Assembly (NCBI GenBank): GCA_002708925.1
Contig: PAPN01000006.1
Location: 1 to 40,218 of the forward strand
DNA: 40,218 nt
Reading direction: 5' to 3'
Origin: Paracoccaceae bacterium
GTDB taxonomy: Bacteria > Pseudomonadota > Alphaproteobacteria > Rhodobacterales > Rhodobacteraceae
The notes below the pieces were generated by a model that did not search any database, was not told the origin of the DNA, and saw only the letters and a program-made list of their open reading frames with translations. Shown one piece after another: positions 23,585 through 31,469 of this stretch (position 1 is the stretch's first letter; the number at the start of each line of letters is the position of its first letter). Both the position numbers and the translations under genes were made by a program.

Positions 23585-25042
23585 CTAGCCCCCCATCCGC
23601 GATTCCAGGCGCTCGACCATGGCGGCGGGCACCTTATCTTGCTGCAACCGGGTCAGCAGCCGCGTGCGCACATCCGAGGGCATCATCTTGTTCTGCTCGA
23701 CAAAGGCCATCAGCCGGGCACGGCGCTCGGCGCTCAGTTCCAGCAGCTCGGGCTCTTCTGCGGCATCTTCTGAGGTGGCCCGCAACGGGCGCACCTTAAT
23801 TCCCGCCCCCAGCAGAGGCGAGCGTTCGGTCACCACTTCGCGCCCCGTCAGATCGGGCGCGCGCACCAGCACGTCATCGCCCTGACGGCGGATCAGCCGG
23901 ACCTCGATGGCCTCCAGCCGGTCGCCCTCGCCCAGAACCAGCACGCGGCTGGACGGGTCCAGCGCAGTCGCAGGCAGGCGCACCACGCGTTCTAGCGGGG
24001 GTTCCTGAACCGCAACGCTGACGAAATCCCCCGGCTTCAGCCCGCGCGCGCTGTCCAGACGGGCAAAGATCAAACGCCCGGTCTGCCCCTCGCCCACGGC
24101 GGCGCTGTCACGGTCAATCCGGCCGGTTGCCGACAGGTTTTCCCCATAGAGATTCAGCGTCACCCCTACCGGGGCTTTCTGCAATTGCCCATCGGCGTCC
24201 AGCAGCCGCGCATATTGCGGGGTAGAGACCCGAAAAGCGGCCTCCAGGGCCTGCCCGTCCACCAGTTCGGCCAGCACCTCGTTTTGCGAGACCAGCCCCC
24301 CCGCCACGATCTGCACATTGCTCAGCGTGCCGTTGAATTCGGCGCGGATCACCGTGTCGGCCAGGGTGCGTTCGGCCTCGGCCAGGGCGATGGCGGCGCG
24401 GTTCAGACTTGTGGTGGCCTGGTTCACGCGGGCCTCGGCCTGGGCCAGCGACTGACGGCGCGAAACCACCGCCTGACGCGCCGCCGAGGCCGCCAGTTCC
24501 GCGGTTTCCACCGTGGCCTCGGTTGCGACACCGCGCTGCGCCAGATCCTGCGTCCGTTTAAAGGCTTTCTCGCGCAGGGCGGCCTGTTCTTCGGTCGCGG
24601 CCAGCTCGTCCTGTGCCAGGATCAGCGCGCGGGCGGCATCGCGTTCCTCGAATTGGGCATCCAGATGATTGGCCTTGGCCCGATCCAGAGCCGCCTGCGG
24701 CTCGGTCGGGTCGATGCGCACCAGAATATCGCCCGCGCGGACCTGCCCGCCCTCCTCGAAACCGTCCGCCAATTCCACCACGGTGCCGCGCAGCGCGGCG
24801 CGGATTTCCAGCGTCCGGCGGCTTTGCACCTCGCCAAAGGCCAGCAGATCGGGGCGCACGGTTCCCGGCACGGCCGTCAGCACGTTCACCGCGAAAATCC
24901 GTTCGCGCCCCTGCGGCACCCGTGCCTCGCGCGACATACGATCCTCGATCGCGTCCCGCACCATGGCGCCGGCATAGATCAGCAGACCCAAAGTAAGCGA
25001 CACCAGAAACAATCCGGTCAGGCTTTGGCGCAGGAAACGCAT
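23585..25042 (-). CDS. RND efflux membrane fusion (periplasmic adaptor) protein
   Basis: A 485-residue adaptor with one N-terminal membrane helix (about 8-27, LTGLFLVSLTLGLLIYAGAM). It then has a biotinyl-lipoyl-like half (LRGTVVELADGFEEGGQVRAGDILVRIDP), a long alpha-helical hairpin rich in Ala/Glu/Arg (about 115-220), the second lipoyl half (IRAEFNGTLSNVQIVAGGLVSQNEVLAELVD), and beta-barrel and membrane-proximal domains. A charged C-terminal helix (LELSAERRARLMAFVEQNKMMPSDV) extends beyond the usual length. It links the RND pump to an outer membrane channel. It is the first gene of the pair; the 97-base gap to moaB holds a TTGGCA (25112-25107) followed by TAAGTATATA, a possible but unproven promoter. 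Confidence 0.92.
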   Translation of the reverse strand: MRFLRQSLTGLFLVSLTLGLLIYAGAMVRDAIEDRMSREARVPQGRERIFAVNVLTAVPGTVRPDLLAFGEVQSRRTLEIRAALRGTVVELADGFEEGGQVRAGDILVRIDPTEPQAALDRAKANHLDAQFEERDAARALILAQDELAATEEQAALREKAFKRTQDLAQRGVATEATVETAELAASAARQAVVSRRQSLAQAEARVNQATTSLNRAAIALAEAERTLADTVIRAEFNGTLSNVQIVAGGLVSQNEVLAELVDGQALEAAFRVSTPQYARLLDADGQLQKAPVGVTLNLYGENLSATGRIDRDSAAVGEGQTGRLIFARLDSARGLKPGDFVSVAVQEPPLERVVRLPATALDPSSRVLVLGEGDRLEAIEVRLIRRQGDDVLVRAPDLTGREVVTERSPLLGAGIKVRPLRATSEDAAEEPELLELSAERRARLMAFVEQNKMMPSDVRTRLLTRLQQDKVPAAMVERLESRMGG

Positions 25043-25139
25043 CTTCAGAACCCTCGTTTCAGGCCCGGAACGGGCTGACGTATATACTTAGCGGCATATG
25101 AATTTTTGCCAAGGCACAAGCCTGTTACGCAGCAAACGG

Positions 25140-25682
25140 CTATTTCCGTCGCTTGTGCTCGTCCAGGCGCGGAAAGATTTCGACAAAATTGCAAGGCATA
25201 TGGCGGTAGTCCAGCTGGTATTGCAGGATCTCGTCCCAGGCGTCCTTGCACGCACCGCTGCTGCCGGGCAACGCGAACAGATACGTCCCGCCCGCAACGC
25301 CCCCCGTGGCGCGGCTTTGCACCGCCGAGGTGCCGATTTTCTGCATCGAGACCATGGTGAACACGGTGCCGAAGGCGTCGATTTCCTTTTCATAGACATC
25401 GCGATGCGCCTCGACGGTCACGTCCCGCCCGGTCAGTCCCGTCCCCCCGGTCGAGATAATCACGTCCACCTCAGGATCGGCGATCCAGGCGCGCAGCCGG
25501 TCGGCAATCTGGGCGCGTTCATCGCGGATGATCTGGCGATCGGCCAGGATATGCCCCGCGCCCTCCAGCCGGTCCACCAGAACCTGCCCGGATTTGTCCT
25601 GATCCAGCCCGCGCGTGTCTGAAACCGTCAGAACCGCGATCCGCACCGGGATGAACTCTTTGCTTTCGTCGATCCGCGCCAT
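25140..25682 (-). CDS. moaB: Molybdenum cofactor biosynthesis protein B
   Basis: A 180-residue MogA/MoaB-family protein, which binds molybdopterin and forms its adenylylated intermediate before molybdenum insertion. The family motifs are ISTGGTGLTGRDVT (about 96-109) and the C-terminal LFALPGSSGACKDAWDEIL, with the conserved acidic residues in DVYEKEIDAFG. The N-terminus VRIAVLTVSDTRG is typical. GGGGGA precedes the start. It follows lysE by 16 bases and probably shares the UDG-lysE transcript. The molybdopterin synthase genes moaD and moaE lie about 14 kb away in this window. Confidence 0.9.
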   Translation of the reverse strand: MARIDESKEFIPVRIAVLTVSDTRGLDQDKSGQVLVDRLEGAGHILADRQIIRDERAQIADRLRAWIADPEVDVIISTGGTGLTGRDVTVEAHRDVYEKEIDAFGTVFTMVSMQKIGTSAVQSRATGGVAGGTYLFALPGSSGACKDAWDEILQYQLDYRHMPCNFVEIFPRLDEHKRRK

Positions 25683-25698
25683 GGCTATCCCCCCTGCG

Positions 25699-26313
25699 CT
25701 ATCCCTTTTGCATCAGCGCCAAACGGGCCGCCAACGCCACGAATATGCCCGCGCTAATCCGGCCCAGCCATGTGGCAAAACGGGCGTCTGCGGTCAGCTT
25801 GCGGCCAATTCCGCCCGCGAAAATCCCCACCAGCCCGTTGATGATGAACCCGCCCAGCGACAGAACGGCCCCGTAGATCAGGAATTGCGGCAGCACCGGA
25901 CGCGCCGGATCCACGAATTGCGGCACAAAGGCCAGCACAAACAGAATGACCTTGGGGTTGGTCAGATTGACAACGAACCCCTGCCCAAAGGCGCGGCGGG
26001 CGGAAACGCCCTGCACGGCCTCGCGCGTGGGCCCCGCACGCACCGTATGCCAGGCCAGCCACAACAGATAGCCCACGCCGATCCAGCGAATGATGTCGAA
26101 GGCACCGGGCAAGGCCGAGACAAGCGTGCTCAGCCCCAATCCTGCCGCCAGAGCATGAACGAAACCGCCCATCGCAATGCCCCCGCTGGCGGCAATGGCC
26201 GGCCCCGGCCCACTGCGCAGCCCCTGCCCCAGACAGAACATCATATCCGCGCCCGGAGTCAGATTCAGCGCCAATCCCGCGGGGATGAAAGCCAAAAGAG
26301 CCAGCAAGTCCAT
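25699..26313 (-). CDS. LysE/RhtB-family amino acid exporter
   Basis: A 204-residue membrane protein with about six helices and the LysE/RhtB signature: ALNLTPGADMMFCLGQGLRSG near the N-terminus and FVVNLTNPKVILFVLAFVPQF in the middle. Family members export amino acids such as lysine, threonine or homoserine lactone; the substrate is unknown here. I chose the ATG at 26311-26313, which overlaps the UDG stop codon (TGATG); a GTG directly before it is the alternative. It is placed between UDG and moaB in one minus-strand unit. Confidence 0.88.
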   Translation of the reverse strand: MDLLALLAFIPAGLALNLTPGADMMFCLGQGLRSGPGPAIAASGGIAMGGFVHALAAGLGLSTLVSALPGAFDIIRWIGVGYLLWLAWHTVRAGPTREAVQGVSARRAFGQGFVVNLTNPKVILFVLAFVPQFVDPARPVLPQFLIYGAVLSLGGFIINGLVGIFAGGIGRKLTADARFATWLGRISAGIFVALAARLALMQKG

Positions 26314-27107
26314 CACCGTGCCTCCAGCCGGGCCTTCAGCGCCAGCAGATCGGCCCAGGCCTCGCGTTTGGCATGAGGTTGGCGCAGTAGATAGGCCGGG
26401 TGGAACATCGGCAGCGCGGGGGTGTCATAGGCCTGGGTCCAATGCCCCCGCAGACGGGTAATCCCGCGTTTGCCCAGCCCCGCCTGACAGGAGATATTGC
26501 CCATCAGCACCACCGCATCGGGTTTCACCAATTCAACATGTTTGCGCAGGAAAGGCAGCAGCATCTGGATTTCCTCGGGCTTGGGATCTCGGTTCTGCGG
26601 CGGACGCCAGGGCAGCACATTGGTGATGTAGACCGCCTGTTCCGCATTATCCGAGCGCCGATCCATCCCGATCGCGCCCAGCATCCGATCCAGCAACTGC
26701 CCGGCGCGGCCGACAAAGGGCCGCCCCTCGCGGTCCTCATCGCGGCCGGGGGCCTCGCCGATGATCATCACGCGGGCTGCGGGCCGGCCATCGCTGAACA
26801 CCAGATTGCGGGCGCCGCGTTTCAGCTCGCAATGCTCGAATTGCTGCATGGCGGCGCGCAAATCGTCCAGCGAACGCACCCGCGCGGCCATGTCCTGCGC
26901 CACGGCAACCGGATCAATCTTGGGCTTGGGGGCGGGCGGCGTTGGCTGGCCTTTCTTGGGCTCCGGCGAGGCCTGAGCCTGAGCCCGCGCATCCTGGGCC
27001 GCTGCATAGCGATCAACAGGGGCATCGGCCAGCGCCTCGTCCGCGCCCAGCTCGATCTGCCACTCCAGAAGGGCAAGCGCCGTATGATAGTCCATCGCCG
27101 ATTCCAT
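26313..27107 (-). CDS. Uracil-DNA glycosylase, family-4-like, lacking Fe-S cysteines
   Basis: A 264-residue DNA repair enzyme that removes uracil from DNA. The active-site motif GEAPGRDEDREGRPFVGRAGQLLDRML begins at 118, and the second catalytic motif MFHPAYLLRQ has His236. Both match the family 4 (phage SPO1-type) glycosylases. These normally hold a [4Fe-4S] cluster on four cysteines, but here the whole protein has only Cys93 and Cys207: the CxxC partner is Lys96, the cysteine expected before RPP is Trp167, and the next is absent. The first 65 residues are an Ala/Pro/Lys-rich extension. It starts an operon with lysE and moaB and is divergent from pyrB. Confidence 0.88.
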   Translation of the reverse strand: MESAMDYHTALALLEWQIELGADEALADAPVDRYAAAQDARAQAQASPEPKKGQPTPPAPKPKIDPVAVAQDMAARVRSLDDLRAAMQQFEHCELKRGARNLVFSDGRPAARVMIIGEAPGRDEDREGRPFVGRAGQLLDRMLGAIGMDRRSDNAEQAVYITNVLPWRPPQNRDPKPEEIQMLLPFLRKHVELVKPDAVVLMGNISCQAGLGKRGITRLRGHWTQAYDTPALPMFHPAYLLRQPHAKREAWADLLALKARLEAR

Positions 27108-27178
27108 GCGCCCAACCCTATCCCGGCCCGCGCCCCTGCGAAAGCCAGCAAATCCGCGATCCGCGACGCTGGCTTATC

Positions 27179-27207
27179 TTGCCCCGCGCCATGGCCGCCC
27201 ATATAAG
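27179..27207 (+). promoter_or_regulatory. pyrB operon promoter
   Basis: TTGCCC (27179-27184) and TATAAG (27202-27207) are 17 bases apart, a good match to the housekeeping consensus. Transcription would begin near 27214, leaving a leader of about 20 bases with GGAGG just before pyrB. Such a short leader leaves no room for a classical pyrimidine attenuator. Confidence 0.6.
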
Positions 27208-27233
27208 CAGGGCACGCAAATCTGGAGGCGGCG

Positions 27234-28190
27234 ATGACGTTCACGCAAAAGCATCTTCTGGGGATCGAGCCCCTCCACCCCACGGAAATCACCGCCATTC
27301 TGGATCTGGCCGATCAATATGTCGATCTGAACCGGCGCGATCAGAAACATGCGGATGCTTTGGCCGGGCTGACGCAGATCAACATGTTCTTTGAAAACTC
27401 CACCCGCACGCAGGCCAGTTTCGAACTGGCAGGCAAGCGTCTGGGCGCGGATGTGATGAACATGGCGATGCAGGCCTCCAGCATCAAAAAGGGCGAAACC
27501 CTGATTGATACCGCCCTGACGCTGAACGCCATGCACCCCGATCTGCTGGTGGTGCGCCATCCGCATTCCGGCGCGGTGGACCTGCTGGCGCAGAAGGTGA
27601 ACTGCGCCGTTCTGAACGCCGGCGACGGTAAACACGAGCACCCCACGCAGGCCCTACTGGACGCGCTGACCATCCGCCGCGCCAAGGGCCGTCTGCACCG
27701 CCTGAACATCGCCATTTGCGGCGACATTGCGCATAGCCGCGTGGCCCGGTCCAACCTGATCTTGCTGGGTAAGATGGAGAACCGCATCCGCCTGGTCGGC
27801 CCGCCCACCCTGATGCCCAGCCAGATTGATGCCTTCGGCTGCGAGGTCTACCACGACATGCGCGAGGGCCTGCAGGACGTGGATGTGGTGATGATGCTGC
27901 GCCTGCAACGTGAACGGATGGACGGCGGCTTTATCCCGTCCGAACGCGAATATTACCATCGCTACGGGCTGGACGCGGAAAAGCTGTCGGAGGCCAAGCC
28001 CGACGCCATCGTCATGCACCCCGGCCCGATGAATCGCGGCGTCGAAATCGATGGGGACATCGCCGATGACATCAACCGATCCGTGATTCAGGAACAGGTG
28101 GAAATGGGTGTCGCCGTGCGCATGGCCGCGATGGACCTGCTGGCCCGCAACCTGCGCGAGACCCGCCGCCAGACCGAGGTGATGGCGTGA
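27234..28190 (+). CDS. pyrB: Aspartate carbamoyltransferase catalytic subunit
   Basis: A 318-residue enzyme of pyrimidine synthesis, joining carbamoyl phosphate and aspartate. The carbamoyl-phosphate site FFENSTRT is at 52-59, [10 protein letters not shown] at 134-143, and the aspartate-binding [12 protein letters not shown] is in the C-terminal domain. SSIKKGETL (82-90) is the loop closing over the active site. GGAGG precedes the start. No pyrI regulatory subunit gene is nearby. Instead the operon carries a dihydroorotase-like gene that seems inactive, the arrangement seen where ATCase needs a pseudo-dihydroorotase for assembly. It heads a tightly overlapped seven-gene operon. Confidence 0.95.
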   Translation: MTFTQKHLLGIEPLHPTEITAILDLADQYVDLNRRDQKHADALAGLTQINMFFENSTRTQASFELAGKRLGADVMNMAMQASSIKKGETLIDTALTLNAMHPDLLVVRHPHSGAVDLLAQKVNCAVLNAGDGKHEHPTQALLDALTIRRAKGRLHRLNIAICGDIAHSRVARSNLILLGKMENRIRLVGPPTLMPSQIDAFGCEVYHDMREGLQDVDVVMMLRLQRERMDGGFIPSEREYYHRYGLDAEKLSEAKPDAIVMHPGPMNRGVEIDGDIADDINRSVIQEQVEMGVAVRMAAMDLLARNLRETRRQTEVMA

Positions 28191-28735
28191 GCGACCGGAT
28201 CGAGGTTCCCGCCAGCGAAACAGGCGTCGTGCGTCTGTTTGCCGTGGATCTGCCCGCCGATGAAATCGAGGATTTCGCCGATTTCGAACGCGAGGGTGCG
28301 CTGATGATCTCGGCCTTGGGGGTCTATGATCTCAATCCGTCCTGTGTGGAAATTTTCCCGGTCGCCCAGCTGGATGACATGGGGCTGGCCAACTACCTGA
28401 TCGAGGCCTACAGCATCGACCCGGCCGATCTGAAGGACGACCGCACCTTTCTGAACAACATCCGCGGGCATGTGGCGCTGGTCAGCTCGGGGGCGTTTCG
28501 CGGCAAGGCGCAGACATTGCGCCCCTATCACCCGCTGCGCTGGCTGGGCACCTGGTCTGAGCCGCGCCCCCAGCTGGATCTGTCCCCGATCCCCTCGGAC
28601 GCCGCCAGGGACACATTGGGCACAACCGGCCCGGCCGAGCGCCCCAGATTTCCGCGCTGGCTGGGATGGGTGCTGCCGCTGGCCGGGATCGTGCTGGGCA
28701 CGTTGATTTACCTGCTCTCACCGCATAATGGCTGA
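28187..28735 (+). CDS. Tail-anchored hypothetical protein in the pyr operon
   Basis: A 182-residue protein I do not recognise. The first 110 residues form a soluble, acidic domain ([20 protein letters not shown]...[19 protein letters not shown]...[17 protein letters not shown]). A proline-rich linker (about 118-152) then leads to one C-terminal membrane helix (about 158-176, [20 protein letters not shown]), so the soluble part probably faces the cytoplasm. Translation starts at a GTG that overlaps the pyrB stop codon (GTGA), and the end overlaps the next gene by 8 bases. [24 protein letters not shown] looks conserved-like (aromatic and basic), and may be a contact site. Function unknown. Confidence 0.8.
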   Translation: MSDRIEVPASETGVVRLFAVDLPADEIEDFADFEREGALMISALGVYDLNPSCVEIFPVAQLDDMGLANYLIEAYSIDPADLKDDRTFLNNIRGHVALVSSGAFRGKAQTLRPYHPLRWLGTWSEPRPQLDLSPIPSDAARDTLGTTGPAERPRFPRWLGWVLPLAGIVLGTLIYLLSPHNG

Positions 28736-29189
28736 CCCCGAGACTGACATGTACGGATCCCTGACCCCCACGTATGACCTTCTGCACGGCGAAGAGCTGC
28801 TGACCCAGATCCACCCGGACCGGGCCACCTATTGGCGCGATCACGCCTGGATGGCCGCGATTGCGATGGCCGCAGGCATGGCGATCTTGTTTTTCATGGG
28901 CAATCCGCATGTCTGGACCGGCGCCATTGGCGGGCTGGCGGCGATTGGTGTGCGGGCCTTCTATGTGGCCTCGGATGAATTAAAGGCCCGCTGGGATCTG
29001 ACAAACCAGCGCCTGATGGGCCCGCAGGGGCGCGCGGTGCGCCTGTCCGAAATCAAGGAATTCCGCACGCTGGGATCGGCGCTTCAGATCATCACCCTGT
29101 CCGGCGACAAGCACCTGCTGAAATACCTGGCCGACAAAACCGCCACCCGCGCCGTCATCCAGCGCGCCCAGGCCGGAGGCCGCCCATGA
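28728..29189 (+). CDS. PH-like membrane protein 1 (bacterial PH domain / YdbS-like)
   Basis: A 153-residue protein: a short N-terminal segment (LLHGEELLTQIHPDRATYWRDH), two membrane helices (about 41-57 and 63-82), then a C-terminal domain of strands and one helix. The stretch RWDLTNQRLMGPQGRAVRLSEIKEFRTLGSALQIITLSGDKHLLKYLADK has the rhythm of the bacterial PH domains of YdbS/YdbT-type proteins, in which LTNxRL starts the second strand and a last helix follows. Overlaps are 8 bases with the gene before and 4 (ATGA) with the gene after. The function of such proteins is generally unknown. Confidence 0.75.
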   Translation: MADPETDMYGSLTPTYDLLHGEELLTQIHPDRATYWRDHAWMAAIAMAAGMAILFFMGNPHVWTGAIGGLAAIGVRAFYVASDELKARWDLTNQRLMGPQGRAVRLSEIKEFRTLGSALQIITLSGDKHLLKYLADKTATRAVIQRAQAGGRP

Positions 29190-29719
29190 GCACCGGCTGG
29201 CAGGACATCCTGAACGAGGGCGAGGAAATCCTGTGGCAAGGCCGCCCCAGCACCGCGCCGGTGATCAGTGCCCCGGCTTTGGGCAGGCTGGTCTTCGGGC
29301 TGTTCTTTGCCGGGTTTGCGCTGTTCTGGATGATCATGGCCTCGCTGGGGGGCGGGTTTATGTGGATGTTCGGGCTGCTCCATTTTTCGGTCGGGATCGG
29401 TGTGATGGGCAGCGGTATGTTCTGGCCGGGGATCAAGGCCCGCTACACCTGGTATTCCCTGTCCAATCAGCGCGCCTTTGTGGCCACCGATTTCCCCTGG
29501 GCCAGCCGCCGCCTGAACAGCTATCCCATCGGCGCGCAGACTGCCCTGACACTGGAGGACGGGCCCTTCAAATCGGTGCTGTTTGCCACCGAGGATTACC
29601 GCGTGAAGGGCCGCACCCGCACCCGCCAGATCGGATTTCACCGTATCGACGACGGGCGCGCCGTCTATGACATAATGCGCGACATGCAGCGCGCCGACCG
29701 GCAGGAGGAACGCACATGA
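29186..29719 (+). CDS. PH-like membrane protein 2
   Basis: A 177-residue protein with the same plan as its neighbours: an N-terminal DILNEGEEILWQGRPSTAP, which is the usual opening of bacterial PH-membrane proteins (LxxGExIlWxGRP), two membrane helices (about 34-54 and 58-79), and a C-terminal PH-like domain WYSLSNQRAFVATDFPWASRRLNSYPIGAQTALTLEDGPFKSVLFATEDY followed by a helix RAVYDIMRDM. It shares 4-base ATGA overlaps with both neighbours. It is the clearest PH-like member of the three. Confidence 0.78.
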   Translation: MSTGWQDILNEGEEILWQGRPSTAPVISAPALGRLVFGLFFAGFALFWMIMASLGGGFMWMFGLLHFSVGIGVMGSGMFWPGIKARYTWYSLSNQRAFVATDFPWASRRLNSYPIGAQTALTLEDGPFKSVLFATEDYRVKGRTRTRQIGFHRIDDGRAVYDIMRDMQRADRQEERT

Positions 29720-30192
29720 CGCTGTGGTCGCAATCCTTGGCGCAGGTCTATCGGCGCCACCCGCTGGCGCTGCTGACCTCGGGCCGGCTGGCGCATCTGG
29801 CCGGGCTGGCGGGGCTGATCTGGCTGGCGCTTCAGGACCGGCTGCATATGCCGGCGCTGATCGGGCTGGCCGGGCTGTGGCTGGGGCTGGTCGCGCTGAC
29901 AGCCGCGTTCAAATGGGGCTTTAGCCGCCACCGCACGCGCTATGCGCTTACTCAGACCGGCATCCTGTCAACCCAGGGCCAGATCGAACAGAAGCTACCC
30001 TTCGGCGAAAACGCCGATTATCCCCTGACCCGAGGCCCCCTGCGCCGCCTGCTGAACCTGCCCGCCGTTCTGCACCTGAAAGGCCAGCAAAACGTGATGC
30101 GCAGCTGGACCGTCGTCTGGCCCATCGCCGACACGCATATTGACGAGCTGCGCCAGACTCTGGACAGCGTGCTCAAAGGAAAACGCTCATGA
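29716..30192 (+). CDS. PH-like membrane protein 3
   Basis: A 158-residue membrane protein with two hydrophobic segments (about 24-41 and 46-66, rich in Leu/Ala/Gly) and a C-terminal domain beginning RYALTQTGILSTQGQIEQKLPFGENADYPLTRGPLRRLLNLPAVLHL, again resembling the strand pattern RYxLTxxGI of PH-like membrane proteins, with a closing helix DTHIDELRQTLDSVL. It overlaps both neighbours by 4 bases (ATGA), placing it directly before the pseudo-dihydroorotase gene. PH-like assignment is the weakest of the three. Confidence 0.7.
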   Translation: MTLWSQSLAQVYRRHPLALLTSGRLAHLAGLAGLIWLALQDRLHMPALIGLAGLWLGLVALTAAFKWGFSRHRTRYALTQTGILSTQGQIEQKLPFGENADYPLTRGPLRRLLNLPAVLHLKGQQNVMRSWTVVWPIADTHIDELRQTLDSVLKGKRS

Positions 30193-31469
30193 CCACGACG
30201 CTGATCACCAATGTCCACATGATTGACCCGCAGGCCAGCGCGGTCGCGCATGGCTCGATCCTGCTGCAAGACGGTAAAATCGCCGCCCATGGCGCGGAAA
30301 TCGCCGTGCCCGAAGGCGCCCGCGTTCTGGACGGGCGCGGCAAATACCTGGCGCCGGGGATCGTAGACATCGGCGTGAAAGTCTGCGAGCCGGGCGAGCG
30401 TCACAAAGAAAGCTTCAAATCCGCCGGGGCCGCCGCCGCCGCCGGGGGCGTCACCACCATCGTTACCCGCCCCGACACGCTGCCCGCCATCGACAGCCCC
30501 GAAACGCTGGAATTCGTCACCCGCCGCGCCCAAGAGGCCGCCCCCGTGCACGTCGTTCCCATCGCCGCGCTGACAAAGGCCCGCGAAGGCCGCGAAATGA
30601 CCGAGCTGGGCTTCTTGCTGGACGCCGGTGCCGTCGCCTTTTCCGATGGCGATAACGTGATCACCAACACCAAGGTGTTCAGCCGCGCGCTGGCCTATGC
30701 CAAATCGCTGGACGCGCTGGTGATCGCCCACCCCCAGGAACCGATCCTGTCCAAGGGCGCGGCGGCGACCTCGGGCAAATTCGCATCCCTGCGCGGCCTG
30801 CCCGCCGTCACCCCCATGGCGGAACGCATGGGCCTGGACCGCGACATCGCCCTGCTGGAAATGACCGGCGCGAAATACCACGCCGATCAGATCACCACCG
30901 CCCGTGCCCTGCCCGCCCTGGAACGCGCCAAGCGCAACGGGCTGAACATCACCGCCGGCACCTCGATCCACCACCTGACCCTGAATGAGCTGGACGTCGC
31001 CGACTACCGCACCTTCTTCAAGGTCAAACCGCCCCTGCGCAGCGAAGAAGACCGCCTGGCCGTGATCGACGCCGTGCGCGGCGGGCTGATCGACATCATC
31101 AGCTCGATGCACACCCCGCAGGACGAAGAATCCAAACGCCTGCCCTTCGAAGAGGCCGCCTCGGGCGCGGTAGGGTTGGAGACCTTCCTGCCCGCCGCGC
31201 TGCGCCTGTATCACGCGGGCGATCTGACCCTGCCGCAACTGTTCCGCGCCATGTCGCTGAACCCGGCCAAACGCCTGGGCCTGCCCGGCGGCACATTGGC
31301 CACCGGCGCCCCCGCCGACCTGGTGCTGTTCGACGCGGACGCGCCCTTTGTCATGGACCGCACGAAACTGCGCTCGAAATCGAAAAACACCCCCTTTGAC
31401 GGCGCGCGGATGCAGGGCAAAATCCTGGCAACCTTCGTGTCCGGCACCCAAGTCTTCGGAGAGCTGTGA
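30189..31469 (+). CDS. Pseudo-dihydroorotase (PyrC-like, probably catalytically inactive)
   Basis: A 426-residue amidohydrolase-fold protein related to class I dihydroorotases. The fold features are kept, but the metal site is not. Where active enzymes have DxHxHxREPG this has D60-I-G62-V-K64-V-C66-E-P-G. Numbered as in the Aquifex enzyme (ligands H61, H63, D153, H180, H234, D305), only Asp153 and His181 remain; H234 is Gln234, and the catalytic Asp of the TDHAPH motif is replaced within SSMHTPQ. I infer an inactive partner that stabilises ATCase, as known for PyrC' in Pseudomonas. A working dihydroorotase should be encoded elsewhere. It overlaps PH-like gene 3 and plsY. Confidence 0.88.
   Translation: MTTTLITNVHMIDPQASAVAHGSILLQDGKIAAHGAEIAVPEGARVLDGRGKYLAPGIVDIGVKVCEPGERHKESFKSAGAAAAAGGVTTIVTRPDTLPAIDSPETLEFVTRRAQEAAPVHVVPIAALTKAREGREMTELGFLLDAGAVAFSDGDNVITNTKVFSRALAYAKSLDALVIAHPQEPILSKGAAATSGKFASLRGLPAVTPMAERMGLDRDIALLEMTGAKYHADQITTARALPALERAKRNGLNITAGTSIHHLTLNELDVADYRTFFKVKPPLRSEEDRLAVIDAVRGGLIDIISSMHTPQDEESKRLPFEEAASGAVGLETFLPAALRLYHAGDLTLPQLFRAMSLNPAKRLGLPGGTLATGAPADLVLFDADAPFVMDRTKLRSKSKNTPFDGARMQGKILATFVSGTQVFGEL

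Noticed and set aside
25043..25139. Firm promoter call upstream of the membrane fusion protein gene
   Set aside because: TTGGCA and TATA-like sequences are present, but the spacing is 16 or 20 bases depending on the -10 chosen, and read-through from moaB is equally possible. It is mentioned only in the gene entry.
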